Of a stretch of 64,000 nucleotides of DNA, positions 17,748 to 24,862 are shown piece after piece. The stretch covers positions 186,001 through 250,000 of the forward strand of contig NZ_JAMXMV010000001.1 in NCBI RefSeq assembly GCF_024055715.1. Reading direction: 5' to 3'. The translations under genes were made by a program, and so were the position numbers. The stretch comes from Actinoallomurus soli (lineage in GTDB: Bacteria > Actinomycetota > Actinomycetes > Streptosporangiales > Streptosporangiaceae). The notes beneath the pieces were generated by a model, which was not told where the DNA came from, did no database searches, and saw only the letters and a list, made by a program, of their open reading frames with translations. How positions within the stretch are numbered: the first letter of the stretch is position 1; each line of letters begins with the position of its first letter.

Positions 17748-18187
17748 GTGGTGTTGCGCACCGCCCGGGTCGGTCTGCGTCTCACGCTTGGGCAGCGGCG
17801 GCGGTGTTTCGGCTGGCTGGTCGCGGCCGGGGACGTGTGGGCGTGCATCCTGGACATGAACCGGTGGCGGCGGCAACGCGGCCTGCCACCGGTGGTGGGG
17901 TATCAGGCGTTGTGCCGGGAGTTGTCGGCGGCAGGGGCGGGCACCTTCGGCGACCTGGACACCATCGGGGCGCGGTCGGTGCTGCGCCGGTACAGCGACG
18001 CCTTGTTCGCCGCCGCAAGATGCCGCACCGACGGCGACGCCTCCGCCCGTTTCCCGCGCCGTAAACGCGCCTGATGCCGGTGCGGTACTACCACGGCACC
18101 TTCACCCTCACCGACAAGCACCTGCGACTCCCCGCCGCCCGCGGACGCCCGCCGCTGCGGGTCCGCCTGAACCGGGAACCGCCTTGA
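17748..18187 (+). pseudogene. Truncated, frameshifted TnpB-type transposon protein
   Basis: The frame from GTG 17748 (VVLRTARVGLRL...) runs to FPRRKRA and a stop at 18072-18074. The adjacent frame then continues with MPVRYYHGTFTLTDKHLRLP and ends at 18187. Together these match the N-terminal third of actinobacterial IS200/IS605-IS607-type TnpB proteins, whose sequence reads RRKRALxPxRxYHGTF without interruption; loss of one C near 18071 explains the break. The RuvC nuclease half is missing. The frame is open back to GTG 17553. It is a relic next to a tRNA gene, with no tnpA nearby. Confidence 0.75.
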
Positions 18188-18451
18188 TCATGCACCGTCG
18201 AGCCGGACGGCACCTGCCCGGTGCCGGACCGGCACGGCGTGACCCCCGACGACGCCCCCATCACGGCACCGCCAAAGGGTCCCCTGGCCGGCCGAGGCCC
18301 GCCCCACCACCGGTGGGGAGTCGCTCGCCCACAGCGAGGATCAACCAACACGGTCACCACACGACCAACGTTGATTGAAACGGCACGATGTACAAGCGGC
18401 GGTTGCGACGCTCTTCGACGCATGTCCCCCTCAACCTCTGGAGGTCGGCAG
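18188..18451. other. Gene-free remnant DNA after the tnpB relic
   Basis: No coding sequence is supported. It contains a hairpin with CCCCACC/GGTGGGG arms at 18302-18318 and a GTACAAGCG copy at 18390-18398 that repeats one at 17506-17514. The two GTACAAGCG copies bracket the tnpB relic and could be vestiges of element ends or just chance. Confidence 0.45.
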
Positions 18452-18685
18452 ATGCGTCGTCCTTCCCGGCTCCGGCTGCGCGCCGGAGCCGCACTCGTCC
18501 CCGCCGCGGTCCTCATCGCCGCCGGCGTCCCGGCGACCGCCCACGCGGCGCCCGTCCGTACGGCGGCCGCCACCGTCTCCTCCACCGGGCAGGTGCCGTC
18601 GATCAGCTCGAACGGACCGAGAATGCGAATCTCCATCGCCGCTCCCGGGGCGGCCGGCGGGGGACGCCGCCCGCGCCCAGGATGA
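18452..18685 (+). pseudogene. 5' fragment of a secreted protein gene (signal peptide only)
   Basis: ATG 18452 follows CTGGAGGT with good spacing and encodes a clear Sec signal peptide (MRRPSRLRLRAGAALVPAA... to AHA) and about 15 mature residues. The rest of the 77-residue frame, from about 18597, is antisense to what looks like the first codons of a SARP gene, so the original mature domain appears to have been lost at a deletion or rearrangement junction. It could still be expressed as a short exported peptide. Confidence 0.5.
18598..18636 (-). pseudogene. 5' fragment of a SARP/AfsR-type regulator gene
   Basis: Reading the minus strand from 18636 gives MEIRILGPFELID, the typical opening of SARP-family transcriptional activators. 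Similarity stops after about 13-14 codons, where the frame runs into the antisense of the secreted-protein fragment. Only the very start of the gene is left. Confidence 0.45.
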
Positions 18686-18890
18686 CCGACCCGGCGAAGT
18701 TGATCAAGATGGTCCGCCGGGCCGGTTCCTCCCCCCTGAGGATGAGGAGGCCGTCCCCGTCTCCGCCGCGCGGCCGACACCGGAACGCGCCTACACCCAT
18801 CTGACGGGCGACGTCGTACGGGCGCCGGACTGCCATGCTGGACAACGTCGGAGGAAGGACGGGCCGGAGGGCCGCGGAAGGAGCGATCCC

Positions 18891-18953
18891 ATGGCGGACC
18901 TCTCTTACACCGTTCTTACCTCCGACGGGACAGACTTTGACCGCGAACAGTGA
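18891..18953 (+). CDS. Candidate 20-residue leader ORF upstream of the SigE-like gene
   Basis: ATG 18891 is preceded by GGAAGGAG at six bases, a near-ideal ribosome-binding site. The frame encodes MADLSYTVLTSDGTDFDREQ and ends 15 bases before the GTG of the sigma gene. The DNA is less GC-rich than its surroundings. It may be a translated leader that controls sigma-factor synthesis, or the 5' remnant of a longer gene. No homologue is recognised. Confidence 0.4.
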   Translation: MADLSYTVLTSDGTDFDREQ

Positions 18954-18968
18954 TATCGGGGGTGACTG

Positions 18969-19586
18969 GTGAAGGGTGACACGGTGGCATGGACGCCGCC
19001 CAGCTGGGACGACATCGTGCGTGAACACTCCGCGCGTGTCTACCGCCTCGCCTACCGGCTGACCGGGAACCAGCACGACGCCGAGGACCTCACACAGGAG
19101 GTCTTCGTGCGCGTGTTCCGTTCGCTGTCGAACTACACGCCGGGGACGTTCGAGGGGTGGTTGCACCGCATCACCACGAACCTGTTCCTCGACATGGTCC
19201 GCCGTCGGCAGCGCATCCGGTTCGAAGGTCTCGCCGATGACGCGGCCGAGCGGCTGCGGGGCCGCGAGCCGAGTCCCGCTCAGGCGTACGAGGACCGGCA
19301 CTTCGACGACGACATCCAGACGGCCCTGGACGCCCTCGCGCCGGAGTACCGCGCCGCCGTGGTGCTGTGCGACATCGAGGGACTGTCGTACGAGGAGATC
19401 GCCGCGACCCTCGGCGTGAAGATGGGCACGGTCCGCAGCCGCATCCACCGCGGCCGCGCCCAGCTCCGCGACGCGCTCGCCCACCGGGCACCGGACCCGA
19501 AGGTGTCCGAGGAGCGCGCCGCCCGCCGCAAGCCGCGCCGGAGCGCGGGCCGCATGCGCACCAACCCGGCCTGGACGACCCCCTGA
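18969..19586 (+). CDS. sigE: SigE-like ECF RNA polymerase sigma factor
   Basis: A 205-residue ECF sigma factor with region 2 ([20 protein letters not shown] then [25 protein letters not shown]) and region 4 ([20 protein letters not shown]), plus a basic C-terminal tail (about 165-205). The sequence closely resembles actinobacterial SigE, the envelope-stress factor. In mycobacteria sigE is followed by its anti-sigma gene rseA; here the next gene is a convergent oxidoreductase, so the usual anti-sigma partner is absent from this locus. GGGGGTGA precedes the GTG start closely. Confidence 0.85.
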   Translation: MKGDTVAWTPPSWDDIVREHSARVYRLAYRLTGNQHDAEDLTQEVFVRVFRSLSNYTPGTFEGWLHRITTNLFLDMVRRRQRIRFEGLADDAAERLRGREPSPAQAYEDRHFDDDIQTALDALAPEYRAAVVLCDIEGLSYEEIAATLGVKMGTVRSRIHRGRAQLRDALAHRAPDPKVSEERAARRKPRRSAGRMRTNPAWTTP

Positions 19587-19607
19587 TCGACCGGCGCGGA
19601 CCGATCC

Positions 19608-20828
19608 TCAGATCACCGTGACCGGATGACGCGCGACGGCCCCGAACAGGTAGCCGAACGTGTTGTAGGGCGCGACGTCCGGCTGCGCGGTTCCGGTGCG
19701 GTCGGTGGCCCGCGCCAGCAGCTCGTACGATCCCGGGCCCGGCGGGCGCCAGGAGATCTCCCAGCGGACCCACCCGAGGGAGTCGCGGTGCCCATGAGGC
19801 GTGGTGTGCCGCCAGGTACGGCCGCCGTCGGTGCTGACCTCGACGTGGCGTACGGCCCCTTCGCCGGACCATGAGCGGCCGTGCAGCCGGATCGTGCGCC
19901 CGGCGTCGAGCCGCGCGTCCCACGGCAGTTCGAACGCGCTCTTGAGCACCTGCCGCGTCAGCGGAGCGCTGCCCTCCGGCGGATAGCCGGGACCGAACAT
20001 CCGGTAATAGATGGTGTTCCAGGGGGAGGACAGCGGGGTCTCGGAGACCTCGATGTCGCCGACCCACTTGATCGAGGCGATGCCCACCCAGCCGGGCACC
20101 ACGAGACGGACCGGGAATCCATGGTCCGGAGGCAGCGGCCGGCCGTTCATCTCGTAGGCCAGGAGGACGTCGTCGAGGGCCTTGGCGACCGGCAGCGGCC
20201 TGCGCACCCGCCCGAGGTTCTGCCCGCCGTCGACGAAGTCGGGGTCGAGGCCGCGCGGCATCACGTCCACGGCGCGGTGGGTCAGCCCGGCGCGTTCGAG
20301 GACGTGGGCGAGGGGGACCCCGCGCCAGCGGGCGACGCCGACGCCGCCCAGTCGCCACGGTGTGCCCGAGACGGTCTGGTGCTGCTGCGTCGTGTAGAGG
20401 CTCCGGCCGTTCCCGGTGCACTCGATGAACGCGTCGATGGTCCGGGCCGGCATCCCGAGCAGGTCATCGTAGGAGAACGCGACCGGCCGGTCGAGGGTGG
20501 GGGAGCCGCGCAGGCCGCTCCCGAACAGGCGGAGCCGCCACGTCCGCACGTCGATCGACGGGGTGCGGGTGTGGTTGCGGACGAAGAAGCGGTCGGTCGG
20601 CGTGAGGTAGCCCTGCCCGCGCATCGCCTCCCAGCGCATCTCGGCGTTCGTGCCGTACACGATGAACAGCTCGGGCGGCAGTGGCTTGACGATCGGCCCG
20701 TCGTCGGCGCGGGCGGTGCCGGTGGCCGTGGCGGTGGCGGCCATCGCCGACCCCAGACCGAGCCCGGCGGACATGCGAAGGATCGTGCGTCGTGACGGCT
20801 GACAGTCGCCTTCTCCGATGACGCCCAT
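19608..20828 (-). CDS. Tat-exported molybdopterin sulfite oxidase-like enzyme
   Basis: A 406-residue protein with a twin-arginine signal (SRRTILRMSAGLGLGSAMA), an oxidoreductase molybdopterin domain (about 70-260, including FIECTGNGRSLY with the Cys that coordinates molybdenum, and FPVRLVVPGWVGIASIKWVG) and a C-terminal dimerisation domain (about 280-400). This is the sulfite oxidase/SorA-like fold, acting outside the membrane on sulfite or related substrates. The ATG at 20828 is chosen because GGGAG lies just upstream; the frame stays open further but has no signal-like sequence. No cytochrome partner is adjacent. Confidence 0.88.
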   Translation of the reverse strand: MGVIGEGDCQPSRRTILRMSAGLGLGSAMAATATATGTARADDGPIVKPLPPELFIVYGTNAEMRWEAMRGQGYLTPTDRFFVRNHTRTPSIDVRTWRLRLFGSGLRGSPTLDRPVAFSYDDLLGMPARTIDAFIECTGNGRSLYTTQQHQTVSGTPWRLGGVGVARWRGVPLAHVLERAGLTHRAVDVMPRGLDPDFVDGGQNLGRVRRPLPVAKALDDVLLAYEMNGRPLPPDHGFPVRLVVPGWVGIASIKWVGDIEVSETPLSSPWNTIYYRMFGPGYPPEGSAPLTRQVLKSAFELPWDARLDAGRTIRLHGRSWSGEGAVRHVEVSTDGGRTWRHTTPHGHRDSLGWVRWEISWRPPGPGSYELLARATDRTGTAQPDVAPYNTFGYLFGAVARHPVTVI

Positions 20829-21149
20829 GCGTGGCTCCCGTTCTCCGATGTTTCCGACCAAGATAGTGAAGAAATCGGATGGGCTCCAGTGCCCGGGCCG
20901 TTGCGAGACGGTCGCGATCCCGGTCATCCCGAGGCGCGGCCGCGGCGCCCGCTCAGGCCACCACGGTCACCCGGCCGACCCCGCGCCCGCCTCCTCCCGC
21001 GCCGGTCTCATCCTGCGCCGTGTCGTCGCGCGTCGGCGTCGTCCGGCGCCGGCCTCGTCCCGCGCCCGCGTCATCACGGGCCCGCCTCAACGCGCGCGGG
21101 CCACGTTTCTTGCCCGCCTCAGCGCGCGCCGGCCACGTCCGGTGCCCGC
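20829..21149. other. Gene-free, repeat-rich spacer
   Basis: The 5' part should hold the sulfite-oxidase promoter; the bases around 20855-20880 are relatively AT-rich. From about 20930 onward it is a GC-rich, degenerate series of units of the form CGCGTCATC...CGCGCC that merges into the clear 31-bp repeats at 21150. No coding sequence is supported. Confidence 0.55.
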
Positions 21150-21215
21150 GTCATCGCGCGCCGCCTCGTCCGGCGCTCGCGTCATCGCGCGCCGCCTCGT
21201 CCGGCGCTCGCGTCA
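21150..21215. repeat. 31-bp tandem repeat running into the aminotransferase stop codon
   Basis: Two identical 31-base copies (21150-21180, 21181-21211; start GTCATCGCGCGCCGCC) are followed by a partial third copy beginning at 21212. The stop codon of the minus-strand aminotransferase (21213-21215) lies within that third copy, so the array looks like repeated duplication of the gene's 3' end. Confidence 0.85.
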
Positions 21216-22376
21216 TCGCCCGCCCGCCCCGTCGAGGGCGGCCGCCATCCGCTGTACGGCCTCGGTGACGCGGCCCGGCGCCGTACCGAAGTTGAGCCGG
21301 GCGAAGCCCCGGCCCACCTCGCCGAACGTCGGGCCGGGCGACAGCGCGACCTTGCCGTGCCGCAGGAAGGCATCGGCGGGGTCGTCGCCGAGACCCAGCG
21401 AGCGACAGTCCAGCCAGGCCAGGTACGTGGCCTGAGGCGGCCGGTAGCCGACGCTCGGCAGGCGGGCGGCCAGCAGGTCGCCGAGGAGTCGGCGGTTCGC
21501 GTCGAGCCCGGCGAGCAGGTCGGCGAGCCACGGACGGCCGTGGGTGAAGGCCGCCTCCGCGGCGATCACGCCGAACAGGCCCGCGCTCTCGCTCACCTCC
21601 TCATGGATCGCGGCGACGTCGGCGCGGGCGTCGGGCCCCGCCACGGCCAGGGCCGCCTTCAGGCCGGCGAGGTTCCACGCCTTCGACGCCGAGGCGAGCA
21701 CGATGGAGCGGGCGGCGGCCGGGGCGTCCAGCGAGGCGAACGGAACGTGACGCGCGCCCGGATGGGTCAGCGGCGCGTGGATCTCGTCGGCCACGATCCG
21801 CACGTCGTACCGGTCGGCGAGAGCCGCCACGGCCAGCAGTTCGTCGCGGGTGAAGACCCGGCCGGTCGGATTGTGCGGGCTGCACAGCAGGTACGCCCGC
21901 GCCCCCGCGGCGAAGTCGCCCTCGAGCCGCTCCAGGTCGATCCGGTACCCGTCCGGGCCGTCGATCAGGGGGTTGGGGACGACCTGGCGGCCGATCCGCT
22001 CCAGCCAGTAGAAGAACGGCGGATATCCGGGGGAGTTGACCACGATCCGGTCGCCGGGCGCGGTGATGATCTCCAGGACCTCCTTGATCCCGGACATCAC
22101 GTCGGGCACCAGGCGCATCGCGTCCGGCTCGGGACGCCAGCCGTAGCGGTCGGCGGCGAAGTCCGCGAACGCCTCCGGCAGCCGGCCCGCGATCGCATAC
22201 CCGGTGTCACCCCGGGCGATCGCCCTGGTGAGCGCCTCGGCGACGGGCTCGGCGAGCGGAGTGTCCATCTCCGCCACCCACATGGGCAGCACGTCGGACG
22301 GGTACTCGCGCCACTTGACGCTGCGCCGTTCGCGCAGATCGGTCAGCTCGTACGCGGTGAGGGGATTCGCGGGCAT
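21213..22376 (-). CDS. MalY/PatB-type PLP aminotransferase (putative cystathionine beta-lyase)
   Basis: A 387-residue fold-type I PLP enzyme. N-terminal RSVKWREYPSDVLPMWVAEMD is the MalY/PatB signature; PLP-site elements include SPHNPTGRVFT (about 166-176), the DEIHAPL Asp region (about 197-203) and the Schiff-base lysine in ASASKAWNLAGLK (about 228-240). The family cleaves cystathionine or cysteine to release thiols and in some members acts as a regulator. Start is ATG 22376, with GGTGG a few bases upstream. It is divergent from the GlcD-like gene. Confidence 0.9.
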   Translation of the reverse strand: MPANPLTAYELTDLRERRSVKWREYPSDVLPMWVAEMDTPLAEPVAEALTRAIARGDTGYAIAGRLPEAFADFAADRYGWRPEPDAMRLVPDVMSGIKEVLEIITAPGDRIVVNSPGYPPFFYWLERIGRQVVPNPLIDGPDGYRIDLERLEGDFAAGARAYLLCSPHNPTGRVFTRDELLAVAALADRYDVRIVADEIHAPLTHPGARHVPFASLDAPAAARSIVLASASKAWNLAGLKAALAVAGPDARADVAAIHEEVSESAGLFGVIAAEAAFTHGRPWLADLLAGLDANRRLLGDLLAARLPSVGYRPPQATYLAWLDCRSLGLGDDPADAFLRHGKVALSPGPTFGEVGRGFARLNFGTAPGRVTEAVQRMAAALDGAGGR

Positions 22377-22458
22377 GGCACCACCTTCGCTCTCGGTCGT
22401 CTTCGCCAGTCTGCCCGCCGCCGTTCCCAGAGATCACGCCGAGCGTAGGGTGCGGCGT

Positions 22459-23844
22459 ATGACGGCGATCTCGGACGAACTGGCGGTGGAGCTGGAGCGG
22501 GCACTTCCCGGCGGCAGAGTGGTCCGCGACCCGGACGTGGTGGCGTCCTACGCGCACGATGAGGCGGAGTGGGCGCCGTACGGCAGGCCCATCGCGGTCG
22601 TGCGGCCCCGGGAGACCGCGGAGGTCCGCGAGGTCGTCGCCCGGTGCGCGCGGCTCGGCGTGCCGGTGGTCGCGCGCGGAGCCGGCACCGGCCTGTCCGG
22701 CGGCGCCAACGCGATCGACGGCTGCGTCGTGCTGTCGTTCGAGGCGATGAACGAGATCCTCCGGATCGACCCGGACGAGCGGATCGCGGTCGTCCAGCCC
22801 GGCGTCGTCAACGACGACCTGCGCAGGGCCTGTGCCGAGCACGGTCTCTGGTACCCGCCGGACCCGGCGAGCGCGCCGTGGTCGACCATCGGCGGCAACG
22901 TCGCCACGAACGCGGGCGGGCTGTGCTGCGTGAAGTACGGCGTGACGCGGGACTACGTCCTCGGGCTCGAGGCCGTCGTCGGACGCGGCGACGTCGTACG
23001 GCTGGGCCGGCGCACCGCGAAGGGCGTGGCCGGGTACGACCTGACGGGGCTCATGGTCGGCTCGGAGGGCACCCTCGGCGTCATCACCGAGATCACCGTA
23101 CGGCTCCGGGGCGCCCGCGCGGCCGAGCGCACGATCGTGGGGTACTTCGACTCGCTGGTGGCGGCGGGGGAGGCGGTCAGCGCCGTGACCGCGGCGGGAG
23201 TGGTGCCCAGTGCGCTCGAACTGATCGACCGGCACTGCCTGCGCGCCGTCGACGAATGGCGGCACATGGGACTGGCCGACGAGGGCGACGTGCTCCTGCT
23301 CGGCCGTACCGACAGCCCCGGTCAGGCGGGTGAGGAGGAGGCCGACGCCATCCTGGCGTGCTTCGCGGCCGCGGGTGCCACGTGGAGCGCGCGCTCCACC
23401 GATCCGGAGGAGGCGGAGGCGCTGTTCGCGGCCCGCCGCCTCGCGTACCCGGCGGTCGAGCGGCTCGGCCCGGTCCTCACCGAGGACGTCTGCGTGCCGC
23501 GCATGCTGGTGCCGGAGATGCTCGGCCGGATCGAACGGATCGCCGCCGAGTACGACATCCGCATCGCGAACGTCGCGCACGCCGGGGACGGCAACCTCCA
23601 CCCGTTGATGATCACGTCGCCGGACGATGACGCCGCGCGGGAGCGCGCCCAGGCCGCGTTCGAGCGGATCGTCGACGAGGCGATCGCGCTGGGCGGAACC
23701 GTGACGGGCGAGCACGGCGTCGGCCTGCTGAAGCGCCGCGGCATGGCCGAGGAGATCGGGCCGGCCGTGATCGGGATGCACCGCGCGATCAAGCAGGCCC
23801 TCGACCCGGCCGGCATCTTCAACCCCGGCAAGGTCTTCACCTGA
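22459..23844 (+). CDS. FAD-linked oxidase, GlcD/D-2-hydroxyacid dehydrogenase type
   Basis: A 461-residue PCMH-type flavoprotein. The FAD-binding segment VARGAGTGLSGGANAIDGCV (about 74-93), IGGNVATNAGGLCCVKYG (about 148-165) and the C-terminal substrate domain with VAHAGDGNLHPLM and GEHGVGLLKR (about 428) match glycolate or D-lactate dehydrogenase subunits. A soluble enzyme that oxidises a 2-hydroxyacid. The ATG at 22459 gives the expected family length; the frame is open upstream without similarity. No glcE/glcF genes follow, so it probably works alone. Confidence 0.9.
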   Translation: MTAISDELAVELERALPGGRVVRDPDVVASYAHDEAEWAPYGRPIAVVRPRETAEVREVVARCARLGVPVVARGAGTGLSGGANAIDGCVVLSFEAMNEILRIDPDERIAVVQPGVVNDDLRRACAEHGLWYPPDPASAPWSTIGGNVATNAGGLCCVKYGVTRDYVLGLEAVVGRGDVVRLGRRTAKGVAGYDLTGLMVGSEGTLGVITEITVRLRGARAAERTIVGYFDSLVAAGEAVSAVTAAGVVPSALELIDRHCLRAVDEWRHMGLADEGDVLLLGRTDSPGQAGEEEADAILACFAAAGATWSARSTDPEEAEALFAARRLAYPAVERLGPVLTEDVCVPRMLVPEMLGRIERIAAEYDIRIANVAHAGDGNLHPLMITSPDDDAARERAQAAFERIVDEAIALGGTVTGEHGVGLLKRRGMAEEIGPAVIGMHRAIKQALDPAGIFNPGKVFT

Positions 23845-24862
23845 GCCGTTCCGCGGACGACCCGGAGTAAGGGCCCTCCCGCTCGCGCCTGCGAAAGTCT
23901 CGGGCTGGTGGATCGCCGGGGTCGGGATGGCAGGTCCAGGTTCGTGAGCTCGTGTCACGCGGCGTTCCCCGAGCATTTCACGCGCCCGCCTTCCGCTCCG
24001 GCCGTCCGAGCCGGGGCCGAGCCGATCTGGCCCTCCGCATGTACAGGAGTCTCGGAGAACACCATCGGGACCATCCGAGTCGTCCCGTCCTATCCCTGAT
24101 GGGGCGGGGGAAACGGCGTTGCCCGAGCGTTGCGCCCACCCCGGCCCCCAGACCGGCAACGGAGGCCCTTGCCGTCACCGTTGACGCGTCGAATCCGGCC
24201 AATTCCCCCTCCGAACGGCCCCACCGGCGGCAACGTGTCACCAGCGAAGCCATGCCGAGCCGGAGATGCGGCGCGGGCGGCCCCGTCTCCGCTCGCGCCG
24301 CACCCGTCTCCATGCCTCCGGGCTCCCGGGCCTCGGGCTCCGGCACCCCGCCGCCGTCCACCGGGCCCCCGACCCGGTCTCCGGACCCCGGCCTCCAGCC
24401 GCCGGCCGTTGTCCACCCGGCCACCACCCGGTCTCCGGCCGCCGGACCCCGGACCCCGGACCCGGCCGCCGGGCCCCGCCGCCGTCGACTCGGCATCTCG
24501 CCACCGCTGCCGTCGACCCGGCCGCCGACCACCCGGCCTCCAGCCGCCGGCGGTTGTCCACCCGGCCACCACCCGGCCTCCAGCTGCCGGCCGTTGTTCA
24601 CCGGGCCCCCGCCTGGTCTCCGGTCACCGGACCCGGCCGCCGGCCGCCGTCGACTCGGGATCCCGCCACCGCTGCCGTCGACTCGGTCTCCGGCCACCGG
24701 GCCTCGGGGCCGGCCCCCGTTCCCGCTTCCGGCCTGCCCGCCGGTCGGGCCGGAAGCAGGAACGGTGTCCCTCGGCCACGACACGGCGGCGGAATCGTGG
24801 CGACACTCCCCGTCGCGGGATCCCGTCCGCCGCGTCGTGGGGTCCCTTCGCAGCGCCGGCCG
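23845..24862. other. 1-kb gene-free region with C-rich degenerate repeats
   Basis: No credible gene was found on either strand. About 24340-24720 is a low-complexity C-rich patch made of recombined short units: CCTCCAGCCGCCGGC-like blocks near 24392, 24537 and 24577, and GCCGTCGACTCGG blocks at 24481 and 24646. Long frames across it are an effect of the composition. The first 450 bases show nothing identifiable. Confidence 0.7.

Noticed and set aside
16899-17876. 325-residue minus-strand protein
   Set aside because: The extra N-terminal part crosses the tRNA-Asn gene and its terminator on the opposite strand. Only the YtxH portion from 17219 is supported.
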